DNA from: an uncultured Agathobaculum sp.
GTDB lineage: Bacteria; Bacillota; Clostridia; Oscillospirales; Butyricicoccaceae
Direction: 5' to 3'
DNA length: 34,106 nucleotides
NCBI GenBank assembly: GCA_934504345.1
Contig: CAKSVR010000026.1
Coordinates: 1-34,106, forward strand
Part shown: positions 1-8,332 of the stretch, one piece after another
How positions within the stretch are numbered: the stretch's first letter is position 1
Layout: every line of letters begins with the position of its first letter
Translations under genes and position numbers: made by a program
Notes under the pieces: model-generated
The model's database searches: none
What the model was told of the DNA's origin: nothing
The model's input: only the letters and a program-made list of their open reading frames with translations

Positions 1-112
1 AAGTATTACCGCAAAACTGTGCCTCGTCAGCACGCAAAATTTACTCGCAAATCACTCTTGTTCAATTATGCGGTATTGCCCAAGGCATTTTTTCAGGAGG
101 ACAAGAAAAGAT

Positions 113-367
113 ATGCAGCATTTTGATTACAAGCCGCACGGCGTATGTCCGATGAACATTTCGTTCGATCTGGACGGCGACACCGTACACAACGTATCCT
201 TTAAGGGCGGCTGCAACGGCAACCTGCAAGCCATCAGCCGCGTAGTCGAGGGCATGACGGTTGAGCAGATCGAAGGCTACTTCAAGGGCATCTCGTGCAA
301 CGGCCGCGGCACCAGCTGCTCGGATCAGCTGGCAGAGGCCGTCCGCAAGGCGAAGGAATCCGAATAA
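113..367 (+). CDS. TSCPD domain protein (TIGR03905-like), 84 aa
   Basis: Small protein of the TSCPD family, named for its conserved Thr-Ser-Cys-Pro-Asp-like segment and related to the C-terminal domain of B12-dependent ribonucleotide reductase. The molecular role of the stand-alone form is not established. The sequence shows a CPMNISFDLDGDTVHNVSF beta segment, a GGCNGN turn, and a cysteine-containing NGRGTSCSDQLA stretch near the C-terminus, matching the usual 80-90 residue length. The start at 113 is preferred because CAGGAGG (94-100) lies 12 nt upstream; an in-frame ATG at 68 has no ribosome site. The gene stands alone and is followed at once by a 12-bp-stem hairpin. Confidence 0.85.
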   Translation: MQHFDYKPHGVCPMNISFDLDGDTVHNVSFKGGCNGNLQAISRVVEGMTVEQIEGYFKGISCNGRGTSCSDQLAEAVRKAKESE

Positions 368-372
368 GCGAA

Positions 373-401
373 AAGAGCGATACCATAACGGTATCGCTCT
401 T
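373..401 (+). terminator. hairpin terminator, copy 1
   Basis: Perfect 12-bp stem AAGAGCGATACC / GGTATCGCTCTT around the loop ATAAC, 5 bp after the stop of the TSCPD gene. There is no T-run directly after it, so termination strength is uncertain. The same 29 bases recur at 622-650. Confidence 0.6.
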
Positions 402-621
402 CAGTTTGTCAAAAAAGTCGGTATTGAACCAATTTTATCATATCGCGCGGCAGCGCGCATTAAATAGAATTTGCCGTGCAAATTCATAAAAACCGGGAGC
501 GTGTATCTCGGTTTTTATACTTCTGGAGGGAGAAAGTTTCTGAATAGGAACTTTCGGACGACTTTGGAACGGCCTACGGTCCGTTCCTCTTGTCGGCGAA
601 ACCGTGGTTTCGCGACAGCCT
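402..621. other. hairpin-rich intergenic stretch without a gene
   Basis: No credible coding region. It holds a terminator-like hairpin at 488-516 (AAAAACCG / CGGTTTTT core), a stem GGAACGG / CCGTTCC at 566-587, and a long stem GCGAAACC / GGTTTCGC flanked by GTC/GAC at 592-616. Both ends are bordered by the identical 29-bp hairpin. A structured RNA or an inserted palindromic repeat is possible; no promoter was recognised. Confidence 0.4.
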
Positions 622-650
622 AAGAGCGATACCATAACGGTATCGCTCTT
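622..650. terminator. hairpin terminator, copy 2
   Basis: Exact second copy of the 373-401 hairpin, here followed by TTTT on the plus strand. It lies 3 bp beyond the stop codon of the minus-strand subtilase, so it can serve as that gene's terminator as well as stopping plus-strand transcripts. Confidence 0.6.
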
Positions 651-653
651 TTT

Positions 654-1574
654 TCATGCCGCAAGTCCGAGATACAGCGCTGTCACGCCCGCCGTTACGC
701 CGGAGAGCCGCACGAGGTCGGCGGCGGTATACGAGGGCGCTGTCACCAGTCCCCAGCCGGTATCCGCATCATATCCCGGCGCACCGAGGTCGTTCGCGGC
801 GGCATACAGCGCCTGCCGCACCTCCGCTGCCGTGTACGCCGGATGCTGCCGCACGATCTCCGCGCACAGCCCGCTCACATACGCGCAGGCGTAGGAGGTG
901 CCGCTGCGGTACTCCGGCTTTGCCGCGTTGCGGGTGGTGACGGTCGGCAGGTTCACGCCCGGCGCGACCACATCCACGCCGTGCCGCTGTGAGAATGCCG
1001 CCGCCTGTTCGCCGTCCGCCGCGCCCGCGCCGATCACCGTGCCGTAGCAGGCCGGATAGTACCGCCGCTCCGGATTGGTGCGGTTTGCATTGCCCACAGC
1101 TGACACGATCACTGCGTTTTTCGACTCGGCGTAAGCCACGGCCTCGCGCAGCGCGGCGCTGTCCTCTGTCACGCCCATACTGATGTTGATGATGCGGCAG
1201 TCGTACCTGTCCACCGCCGCGCGGATGGCCGCCGCCAGCGTTTCCTCCCCGGCGGGTGCGCTCACGCCCGATGGATACTGGTCATAGCACACCAGCGGCA
1301 CGGCGGCTGCGGTCGGGCTCACGCCCTTTATCCCCAGCTCTGCCGAGCCGAGCACGATGCCCGCCGTAGCTGTTCCGTGGCCGATGCGGTCGTCCGTATC
1401 CCGTGACGGGAACACGAAATTCTCGCCTGCCGCGACCTGTGCCGTATCGAGATGCTTTGTCGAGATGCCGCTGTCGAGAAACGCGATCCGCACCGGCGCT
1501 TCGGCGGCATACGCGAACACGGTCAGCGTCAGCAGGACGAGCACGGCTGTCATTCCGATTCGTTTTGTTCTCAT
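654..1574 (-). CDS. secreted subtilisin-like serine protease (S8), 306 aa
   Basis: Secreted peptidase of family S8. The catalytic triad is visible: Asp34 in AFLDSGIS, His66 in IGHGTATAGI and Ser227 in RSGTSYA, with the oxyanion Asn162 in AVGNANRT. Residues 1-23 form a signal peptide ending AYA-AEA. The catalytic domain begins about ten residues after that, so the usual I9 inhibitor propeptide of about 70 residues is missing and the protein is short for a subtilase. The last ~20 residues are hydrophobic (LSGVTAGVTALYLGLAA) and might touch the membrane. The ribosome site GGAAGGAG precedes the ATG. It is the last gene of a minus-strand series behind two giant surface proteins, 66 bp after the SLH gene, so a role in maturing or shedding those proteins is a reasonable inference, not shown. 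Confidence 0.9.
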   Translation of the reverse strand: MRTKRIGMTAVLVLLTLTVFAYAAEAPVRIAFLDSGISTKHLDTAQVAAGENFVFPSRDTDDRIGHGTATAGIVLGSAELGIKGVSPTAAAVPLVCYDQYPSGVSAPAGEETLAAAIRAAVDRYDCRIINISMGVTEDSAALREAVAYAESKNAVIVSAVGNANRTNPERRYYPACYGTVIGAGAADGEQAAAFSQRHGVDVVAPGVNLPTVTTRNAAKPEYRSGTSYACAYVSGLCAEIVRQHPAYTAAEVRQALYAAANDLGAPGYDADTGWGLVTAPSYTAADLVRLSGVTAGVTALYLGLAA

Positions 1575-1604
1575 ATCTGCTCCTTCCGGAGATTATAACG
1601 CGGT

Positions 1605-1633
1605 TTGCCGCAGGAGGAATCCTCCTGCGGCAA
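1605..1633 (-). terminator. perfect 14-bp inverted repeat between SLH and subtilase genes
   Basis: TTGCCGCAGGAGGA (1605-1618) and TCCTCCTGCGGCAA (1620-1633) are perfect inverses around one base. On the minus strand the hairpin sits just after the SLH gene stop and has no following U-run. It could be a partial terminator, an mRNA-stabilising hairpin, or a device lowering expression of the downstream protease. Confidence 0.55.
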
Positions 1634-1640
1634 TATCTGT

Positions 1641-4600
1641 TTACTGCTTTGCACTCAATATCGCCGGGATCAGGCGATGGAACACCGCGCAGTTCTCCGC
1701 ACGGGTCGCGCCCGCCATCGGTGCGAATACGCCGCCGTCACGGCCGTTTACCAGTCCGCGGGTCTGGCAGTAGGCCACAGCCTCCGCCGCCCAGCTCGGA
1801 AGCTGTGCCGCATCGCGGAACGTGTTCGCCGGAGCCGTCGCCGCGAGCGTATAGCCCTGCTGCTCGACAAAGCGCTTGAGCAGCGTACACATCTGTGCGC
1901 GGGTGACGAGGTCGTTCGGGCCGAACCGGTTATCGCCGTAGCCCTTGACGATGCCGTTCGCGGAAGCCCACGATACCGCATCCGCATACCACGCGCCCGC
2001 CGCCACATCGCGGAAGTTCACTCTCTGCGCCACCGGACTGCCCGCCATGCGGTACAGCACGGTGACAAACATCGCGCGGGTCATGGTGCCGTTCGGGTTG
2101 AACCGGGTATCGCTCACGCCCTTGAAGATCTCGCGGGCGGCACAGTAGGCGATGTCGTTCTTGGCCCAGTGGCTGCCGATGTCCGTGAAGCGGTTCGGGT
2201 TCGCCGCAAAGCCGTAAGTGCCGGATTTGGGTGCGATGAACGTCATTTCGCCGTTCACGACCGCCGAAACGGGCACAAGTGTGTTCGTGCCGTCCTTGAG
2301 GATGGGCACAAAATCATTTTCGCCCTTGCCCGCCGGGAGCTTCACGCGGACGAGCTCGCCTTGCTTGGCTGTCACGGTTTCACCGCTCTCGACAAGGCCG
2401 CCGCCCGAGGAAGAACCGCCCGAGGACGGCGTTACCGGCTCAAAGCGCGCCAGCGCGGTCACGTTGCCGGCTGCCGGCATGGCAAACGAGATAGCCGCCG
2501 AAGCCGTATTCACGCCGGTGATGCCGGTCAAGGTCCAGCCCGCAAAGCGGTAGCCACTGTCCGGTACAGCCGTCAGTGTGACGGTCTGGCCGGGCTGATA
2601 TGAGCCGCCGCCCGTTGCTTTGCCGCCAACGGTGGTCGAAACCGCGACCATGTGATCCGCCGGTGCGCCGAAGCACAGCGTTGCCGTGCGGTAAGCCGTG
2701 CTCGTTACGCGGTTGGTGGTGCTGTCCGCGTTCTGCGCGACAGCCAGCTTGCCCGTGACAATGCCCTGACTGAGCGCCTCGGCGGTCAGCTTTCCGTCCT
2801 CCAGCTTGGCCGTGCCCTCTGCGGTGACGAGCTCCCAGATGATGTTGCAGCCGGTCAGGTCGAACACGGTGCCGCTGCCCGTTACACCGACGAGCGTGAG
2901 CGGAACACCGGCAAGACCGGAGGCCGGGACCGGCAGGTTGCCGGTATCGTAGATCTGGCCGTTTGCCTTGACCTTGAGCTCCTTGAGGTCGGCCAGACCG
3001 CCGTGCGTGATGTCTGCGGTGTGGACTGCCGTGCGGTTGCCGACATCGTCCTCCGCATAGACCGAAATGGTGTGCCGGAACTTATTGTTCGGGTCGGGCA
3101 CATTCACCTTCAGGCTGAACGTGCCGGTCTTGGCATCGCGGGTGACGGTCTTGCCGCCGTACAGGGTCGCGCCGCCGCTCGTGACGGTCAAACGCGCATC
3201 CGCATCCGTGATGCCCGTGATGGTGACGGTGCCGTCCTTGTTGAAATAACTGCCGTTCACCGGAGAGGAAACGAGCAGCTGCGGCGGGAGCGTATCCGTC
3301 ACGAAACGGTAGCTTGCCGCGAAGCCGTCGCCGTCCGCCGCCGTACCGGAAACCGTGAGCGTGTGTTCGCCCTCACTGAGCCCGCTCAGCTCAATGGACA
3401 GCTTGCTCGTGCTGCCGAACGTGTTAATCGTGCCGCTCTCGTCCAGCCGCCACTCGCCGCTGACGGCCTCACTCGCCGAAGCGGTGATGGTCAGCGCATT
3501 CGCGGTGTAAACGTCCATCGTGTAGGACTGCCCGTTCTCGCCGTTGGTTTCGGTGCGCTTGTGCGCGGTCTTGTCCGCCGAGAATGTCAGCGCGGGCGTT
3601 TTCGGAACCGGCAATGTGATAGGGTCGCTCTTGGCTTCCCTGCCGTACACGGCGCTCTCGCCCTGACCGGATGTTACCGTCTTGTACGGTGTCACGCCGA
3701 TGGTGTAGCTCCTGCCGCCGGTCAGACCGAACTGCTGGGTGTTCTTGTTTTCGTCCATCGCGGTGTAGCTGCCGCCGACCTTGATAACGGTCGCGCCGCT
3801 CTGCTCTGCCGCGTAGCTGACCTGCTCGAAGTCGGTCGCATTGCCGTTTGCATCGTAGACCGTTACCAGATAACCGTCCGTGTTGCTGTCCGGCTGGATG
3901 TTGAGCTCGTATTGCAGGTTGCCCGCCGCCTTGGCAGAGAAATCTGCCTTGCCGGGCGTATTACTGTTCGTCCAACTGAGCTTATCCGTGCTGTACGCCG
4001 CGCCGTTCACCTCGTCCGACTTGGAGTAGACCGCGCGGACGTAATACTCGCCGCTCGGCACATCCGCCGGAACGGTAAGGGACGTACTGCCTCCTGCCAG
4101 CGTGCCGCTGTCCTCCACCGCACCGATGCGGTAGCCGGGCGCGGTGCTCTCCGGGTCATTGCTGTCGCACAGATAGAAGCTGATCTGGTCAAGCTCGGAG
4201 AGCTCGCTTCCCCGCCAGCTCAGGCTGATGCTGCCGCCGCTCGCGCTGCCGCTGACCGCAGTCACCTCGGGCACCGCGTTTACGTTGTACAGCAGCACAT
4301 CCGTGCCCTTGGGCAAACCGGTGATGTTCCAGTTTTTCTCATACTGTGCATTCTGAGAAGCCGTGAACGCCAGCGTTGCTTTTCCGTCAGCAAACGTGAG
4401 GTTTGCGTTCGCATTTGCGTTTGCCGGGTCGGTCTGCGGCTTGCTCGTATCGAACAGCTTGATGCCGTAAGCCGTGCCGCTATCGTCTGCGACTGCAATG
4501 CTCTGCGCCAGCGTTTTCGCCGCTGCGAGGTCTGCCGCGTTAAACGTGATCTGCACGATGGCATCGTTGTCACCGCGGCGTGTGCCAAGGTTGAACTGAT

Positions 4601-7600
4601 ACTTCGTTTTGTTCTCGCCGTCGGTGCAGTACAGGACAGCATTCGAGTCCAGCAGCACCGCCTCACCGGTATCCGCCGAGGAAGCCATCAGCTGGGTGTT
4701 CGTGCCCACGCGGGCATAGAGCGTCCGGCCGTTCTCCTCATCGTAATAGACCGGGATGCTGTCATAGCCGAGCAGATCGGGGAATGTCGGCTGCGTCTTG
4801 CTGCCGCTGCCGAAGTTCACGCTGTCCTCGCCCCAGTAATAGGTAACGCCGAGCGTGATGAACAGCACCTCGAGCGCGCCCCATATCTTCTCCGTGCTGA
4901 TGCCGAGGTCCGCACCCATCAGCTGCATACCGCCGACCACGGGCACCGAGGCAGGCACCATAAGCCGCGCCCGCGCAAACATCTCAAAGAAAACGTCGCT
5001 GTAATCCGGGCTGATGAGCACGATGTAGCCGCCGCCCTGAATGACACCCTGGAACAGGTTGACCGTCATGTTGGCGCGCAGGTCGATGCCGGGATACCAT
5101 TCCAGACTCAGGCCCATCCGCTCGATGGCCGTCATGCCGGGGATGTTCTTGATGCCGATCTTCTCAGCCTGCAGGCTGATGCCGGTCAGGCCGACACCGA
5201 GCGTTGCCTTCTCGCAGCTGAGCACCTTGACGATGTCGAAGCTGACCGAGAGCAGGAGCTTGAGCGGCGGGACTGCCTGCGTGCTGTAAATGCTGTCGTA
5301 GATGTTCTTGATGCCGCCGCCTCCGCCGGTTATCCAGACAACGCCGCAGCCGTCGATGTTGATGCCCGGCTGGAAGCCGCTGACGAACACATACAGCTCA
5401 TCCGGAATGGGCACGTTGTTATTGCTCTTGAACGCCACCTTGGCCTCCACGGTAAAGGTCGCAAGGTCGATCTTGCCCTCAATGCCGTAAGACCAGTTGT
5501 TGATGGTGTTGACGGAGATGGTGCCCTCGATCTCGGGCAGGCCCTCGACGTAGTTCTTGATGGCCACGCCGACCGTGAAGTTCACGCCGACAAAGCCCTC
5601 GCCGCAGCCGAACAGCACATCGCGCACCATGACCGAGCCCTTAACGTGCTTTTTGTTGTCCTCCATGCCGGATTCGTTGATCTGCGACCAGTCGGTCGCC
5701 TGCTGGAACCGGGTATTGCCCTCCATATAGCGGTACAGGCTGGTCGAGTCGTTCACCGTGTCGTACGGCCGCCACAGCTCGCGCATCTCGGACCAGTAGG
5801 TCGGCTCCTCGACCCGGTTCGGATCGACCTTGCCCGAGGCAAAGGTCAGGTCGAGCGAGGCCGTGAACGATACCACGCGGCCAACCTCGCCCTCGATGAT
5901 GTTCGTCTGGTTCTGGGTGTCGTACATGATGCCCAGCTGACCGTAAGCCAGCTTGAAGATCATGCCGGAGAGCGTCTGACCGATACCGGCCGCGCTCGGC
6001 CAGATGAGCGAGATGGTCTTGTCGGTGAAGTTCTGCGGCGCATCCGTGTTCAGCTTGCGCTTGCCGTCCGAGGCGAGCTCATACGAGCCGCGCTCGCCGT
6101 TCTCGTTGTACGGGATGAGCGAAAACTTCTCGCCCTGCTCGATCTTGGTAAAGACCGCCTTGCCGCTCCAGATGGAGGTGCGTTCCTCGTTCGTGTACAG
6201 CTCGCCATCAAATTCGGTGCAGATAGACGAGTTCAGCGCTGCCGACATACCGTTCTGATAGTTCTCATAGTACAGGTCGAGCGTGCCGCCCTCGAAATCC
6301 ATGCAGTCGTTGATGATGATGGGATTGTCGGTCGTCGTTTTGCCGTCCGTGCCCATCGTCTTGGTGCTGACGGCAGTGTAGTACACGCCCTGTGCTTCGC
6401 CGCCGCTCGAGTACGACCGCGTAGCGGTGAACTCGCCCTTGAACGTCAGCAAAATCTCGTCGTACTTGTCCACGGAGCCGTTTCCCTTTTTGTCGTCCTT
6501 GAACGCCTTGAAGGCGGCCTCGTCCTTGAACGATTCGATGCTGTATCGGTATGCACCGCCGTTCGCCATCTGGTACTTCACCACGGCGAGGATGCCGTAG
6601 CTGTCGTTCTTGTACTTTTTGTCGCTCGACACGGTGAAGTGCAGCTCAGGCGCGGTCTGGCGGCGCTGCGCCGCCGGAACCAGCCCTGCGGAAACCGCCG
6701 CATCCGTCCATTCGAGCTGGAGATACCAGCCGCCCTCGGACAGCCTGATGCTGTCGGTCAGCGCCACATCCATCACGCCGTCCTTGATGGTGATGTTCTC
6801 ATGCGGGATGGGGACATTGACCTTGCCGTCCTCGCTGTACGCCTTGAGATTCCAGTTGCTCTCACTCGCCAGCATGGTTTCGTTGCTGATGGTCGCGAAC
6901 AGGTGGCGCGTACCCGCGTTGTAGATGATCTTCGGTGTCATCGAGGCGAAATGCACCTTTGGCACATCGTTGTCGCTGCCCGGCAGGAGCACATACGCCA
7001 TGCGTTCGCCCAGTTTTTTGTCCTCGGCCAGTTGACCGGAGGAATAGTCGTACACGCCGACCGTGATGCGCTCATATGCGGCATCCGTGCCGGGCTTCGC
7101 CTGAAAATACAGGGTCTTGCTCTGGCTCGCGCCGACCTTGAGCGAGGCATACGGGAAGGTATACGGCGCGGTCGAGGTGAAGTCGTGCTGTGCATCCACA
7201 TTGCCGTTATCGTCCAGCGGGCGCAGATTGCCGGTGGTCTGCACCGCCAGCACAAGGTTCTCCATGTCCTTTGCGTTCTCGCCGGGGATGTTCATAAAAT
7301 CCACCGACACGGCAAAGTGCGCGCTGCCCTTTACATTGCTCTCGGGCACAAAGTTGTCTTTCGCGTCGTTCAGCCGCAGCCGGATGGGTGCGGTCAGATT
7401 GACAGCCACGCTGTTGCTGGCAGGTGTCTGGTGGTTGGAGAACACGCCGTAAAACGTGTTCAGCGAAGCGCTGCCGCCGTTCGCCACACTGCCGAGGTTA
7501 TAGTAGAGCGCATATGCGCTGTCCGCAGTCAGGTATTCATTGCGGGAGCTGGTGAAATCCAGCGTGGTGGTCGGTGCAAAGTCAAACAAGGTACCGGCGA

Positions 7601-8315
7601 GGTGGCTCCAGTGGCCGAACGCCGCCTTGTAAGGCTTGACCGTGCCGCTGCTGACCGTATACGCCGCAACAGACGGGCTGTACGGGTCATCGGTCGCAAA
7701 AATCTGGTCAGGCACGGTGGTGAGCACCTGTTCGGAGGCGATCGCCGCCGTCTGCTGGCTGCTGTCCATGTACTGATAATAGCCATAGTCGATGCTGCCG
7801 AGCGCGGTATCATACAGCACGCGCGCCTGCACCGGAACGGCACTGCCGCTGCTGTTCTTCACGCTCACGCTCAGGCTCACCATGCCGGATTCGTTCGAGC
7901 TGGTGTTCGCCAGCGAAATGCTCTGCGTGAACGTCAGCCCGTCTACGCTCCACACGGCCTGAATCACGCCGTTCGCTTCGGTGACAGCCACCTTGCTGCT
8001 GCCGGGGTAGCTGCCGCCAAAGAGGTAATCCTTGGCGGCGCTGCCCTGTCCCACGCGGAGCGAAAGGAACGAGGTGTCGTACTGTCCGTCGTGATACAGC
8101 AGGTCTTTGTGGTTGTCGGATTTTTTCAGGCGGTCGCCCTCCACGGTCTTGACCGTGAAGCCGCCGTTGCGTTTGGAAACCGAAACGCTGATATAATCAT
8201 CACTCAGCGTGTAAGCCTCGGCCAGCTCAGCGGCCGCCGCCTTGATCGAGGCCGCCGGGAACAGCCCGATCACCAGTGCCGCCGTCAGCAGCCATGATAT
8301 GATCCTCTTTTTCAT
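1641..8315 (-). CDS. giant SLH-domain surface protein, 2224 aa
   Basis: Secreted cell-wall protein anchored non-covalently through three SLH repeats at the C-terminus (from about residue 2042; TRAMFV, TRAQMC and TRAENC mark the three). SLH domains are known to bind secondary cell-wall polymers. Before them come a Gly/Ser linker (~1965), a divergent InlB B-repeat-like domain (~1890-1960, with YRFAGW), an Ig-like domain with DDVGNRT (~1675-1760) and Fn3-like segments. The large N-terminal and central region is beta-rich and was not recognised; a glycine-rich WITGGGGG lies in its middle. The start at 8315 (MKKRIISWLLTAA, a clear signal peptide) is chosen because GGAGGGGG lies just upstream; a GTG seven codons earlier lacks support. 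It follows the other giant gene by 17 bp, so the two are surely co-transcribed. Function beyond surface display is unknown. Confidence 0.9.
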   Translation of the reverse strand: MKKRIISWLLTAALVIGLFPAASIKAAAAELAEAYTLSDDYISVSVSKRNGGFTVKTVEGDRLKKSDNHKDLLYHDGQYDTSFLSLRVGQGSAAKDYLFGGSYPGSSKVAVTEANGVIQAVWSVDGLTFTQSISLANTSSNESGMVSLSVSVKNSSGSAVPVQARVLYDTALGSIDYGYYQYMDSSQQTAAIASEQVLTTVPDQIFATDDPYSPSVAAYTVSSGTVKPYKAAFGHWSHLAGTLFDFAPTTTLDFTSSRNEYLTADSAYALYYNLGSVANGGSASLNTFYGVFSNHQTPASNSVAVNLTAPIRLRLNDAKDNFVPESNVKGSAHFAVSVDFMNIPGENAKDMENLVLAVQTTGNLRPLDDNGNVDAQHDFTSTAPYTFPYASLKVGASQSKTLYFQAKPGTDAAYERITVGVYDYSSGQLAEDKKLGERMAYVLLPGSDNDVPKVHFASMTPKIIYNAGTRHLFATISNETMLASESNWNLKAYSEDGKVNVPIPHENITIKDGVMDVALTDSIRLSEGGWYLQLEWTDAAVSAGLVPAAQRRQTAPELHFTVSSDKKYKNDSYGILAVVKYQMANGGAYRYSIESFKDEAAFKAFKDDKKGNGSVDKYDEILLTFKGEFTATRSYSSGGEAQGVYYTAVSTKTMGTDGKTTTDNPIIINDCMDFEGGTLDLYYENYQNGMSAALNSSICTEFDGELYTNEERTSIWSGKAVFTKIEQGEKFSLIPYNENGERGSYELASDGKRKLNTDAPQNFTDKTISLIWPSAAGIGQTLSGMIFKLAYGQLGIMYDTQNQTNIIEGEVGRVVSFTASLDLTFASGKVDPNRVEEPTYWSEMRELWRPYDTVNDSTSLYRYMEGNTRFQQATDWSQINESGMEDNKKHVKGSVMVRDVLFGCGEGFVGVNFTVGVAIKNYVEGLPEIEGTISVNTINNWSYGIEGKIDLATFTVEAKVAFKSNNNVPIPDELYVFVSGFQPGINIDGCGVVWITGGGGGIKNIYDSIYSTQAVPPLKLLLSVSFDIVKVLSCEKATLGVGLTGISLQAEKIGIKNIPGMTAIERMGLSLEWYPGIDLRANMTVNLFQGVIQGGGYIVLISPDYSDVFFEMFARARLMVPASVPVVGGMQLMGADLGISTEKIWGALEVLFITLGVTYYWGEDSVNFGSGSKTQPTFPDLLGYDSIPVYYDEENGRTLYARVGTNTQLMASSADTGEAVLLDSNAVLYCTDGENKTKYQFNLGTRRGDNDAIVQITFNAADLAAAKTLAQSIAVADDSGTAYGIKLFDTSKPQTDPANANANANLTFADGKATLAFTASQNAQYEKNWNITGLPKGTDVLLYNVNAVPEVTAVSGSASGGSISLSWRGSELSELDQISFYLCDSNDPESTAPGYRIGAVEDSGTLAGGSTSLTVPADVPSGEYYVRAVYSKSDEVNGAAYSTDKLSWTNSNTPGKADFSAKAAGNLQYELNIQPDSNTDGYLVTVYDANGNATDFEQVSYAAEQSGATVIKVGGSYTAMDENKNTQQFGLTGGRSYTIGVTPYKTVTSGQGESAVYGREAKSDPITLPVPKTPALTFSADKTAHKRTETNGENGQSYTMDVYTANALTITASASEAVSGEWRLDESGTINTFGSTSKLSIELSGLSEGEHTLTVSGTAADGDGFAASYRFVTDTLPPQLLVSSPVNGSYFNKDGTVTITGITDADARLTVTSGGATLYGGKTVTRDAKTGTFSLKVNVPDPNNKFRHTISVYAEDDVGNRTAVHTADITHGGLADLKELKVKANGQIYDTGNLPVPASGLAGVPLTLVGVTGSGTVFDLTGCNIIWELVTAEGTAKLEDGKLTAEALSQGIVTGKLAVAQNADSTTNRVTSTAYRTATLCFGAPADHMVAVSTTVGGKATGGGSYQPGQTVTLTAVPDSGYRFAGWTLTGITGVNTASAAISFAMPAAGNVTALARFEPVTPSSGGSSSGGGLVESGETVTAKQGELVRVKLPAGKGENDFVPILKDGTNTLVPVSAVVNGEMTFIAPKSGTYGFAANPNRFTDIGSHWAKNDIAYCAAREIFKGVSDTRFNPNGTMTRAMFVTVLYRMAGSPVAQRVNFRDVAAGAWYADAVSWASANGIVKGYGDNRFGPNDLVTRAQMCTLLKRFVEQQGYTLAATAPANTFRDAAQLPSWAAEAVAYCQTRGLVNGRDGGVFAPMAGATRAENCAVFHRLIPAILSAKQ

Positions 8316-8332
8316 AAAATCCCCCTCCATGC

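Noticed and set aside
2652..8297. Plus-strand open frame of 1881 codons
   Set aside because: Same cause, antisense to the SLH-protein gene, which has a signal peptide and SLH repeats.
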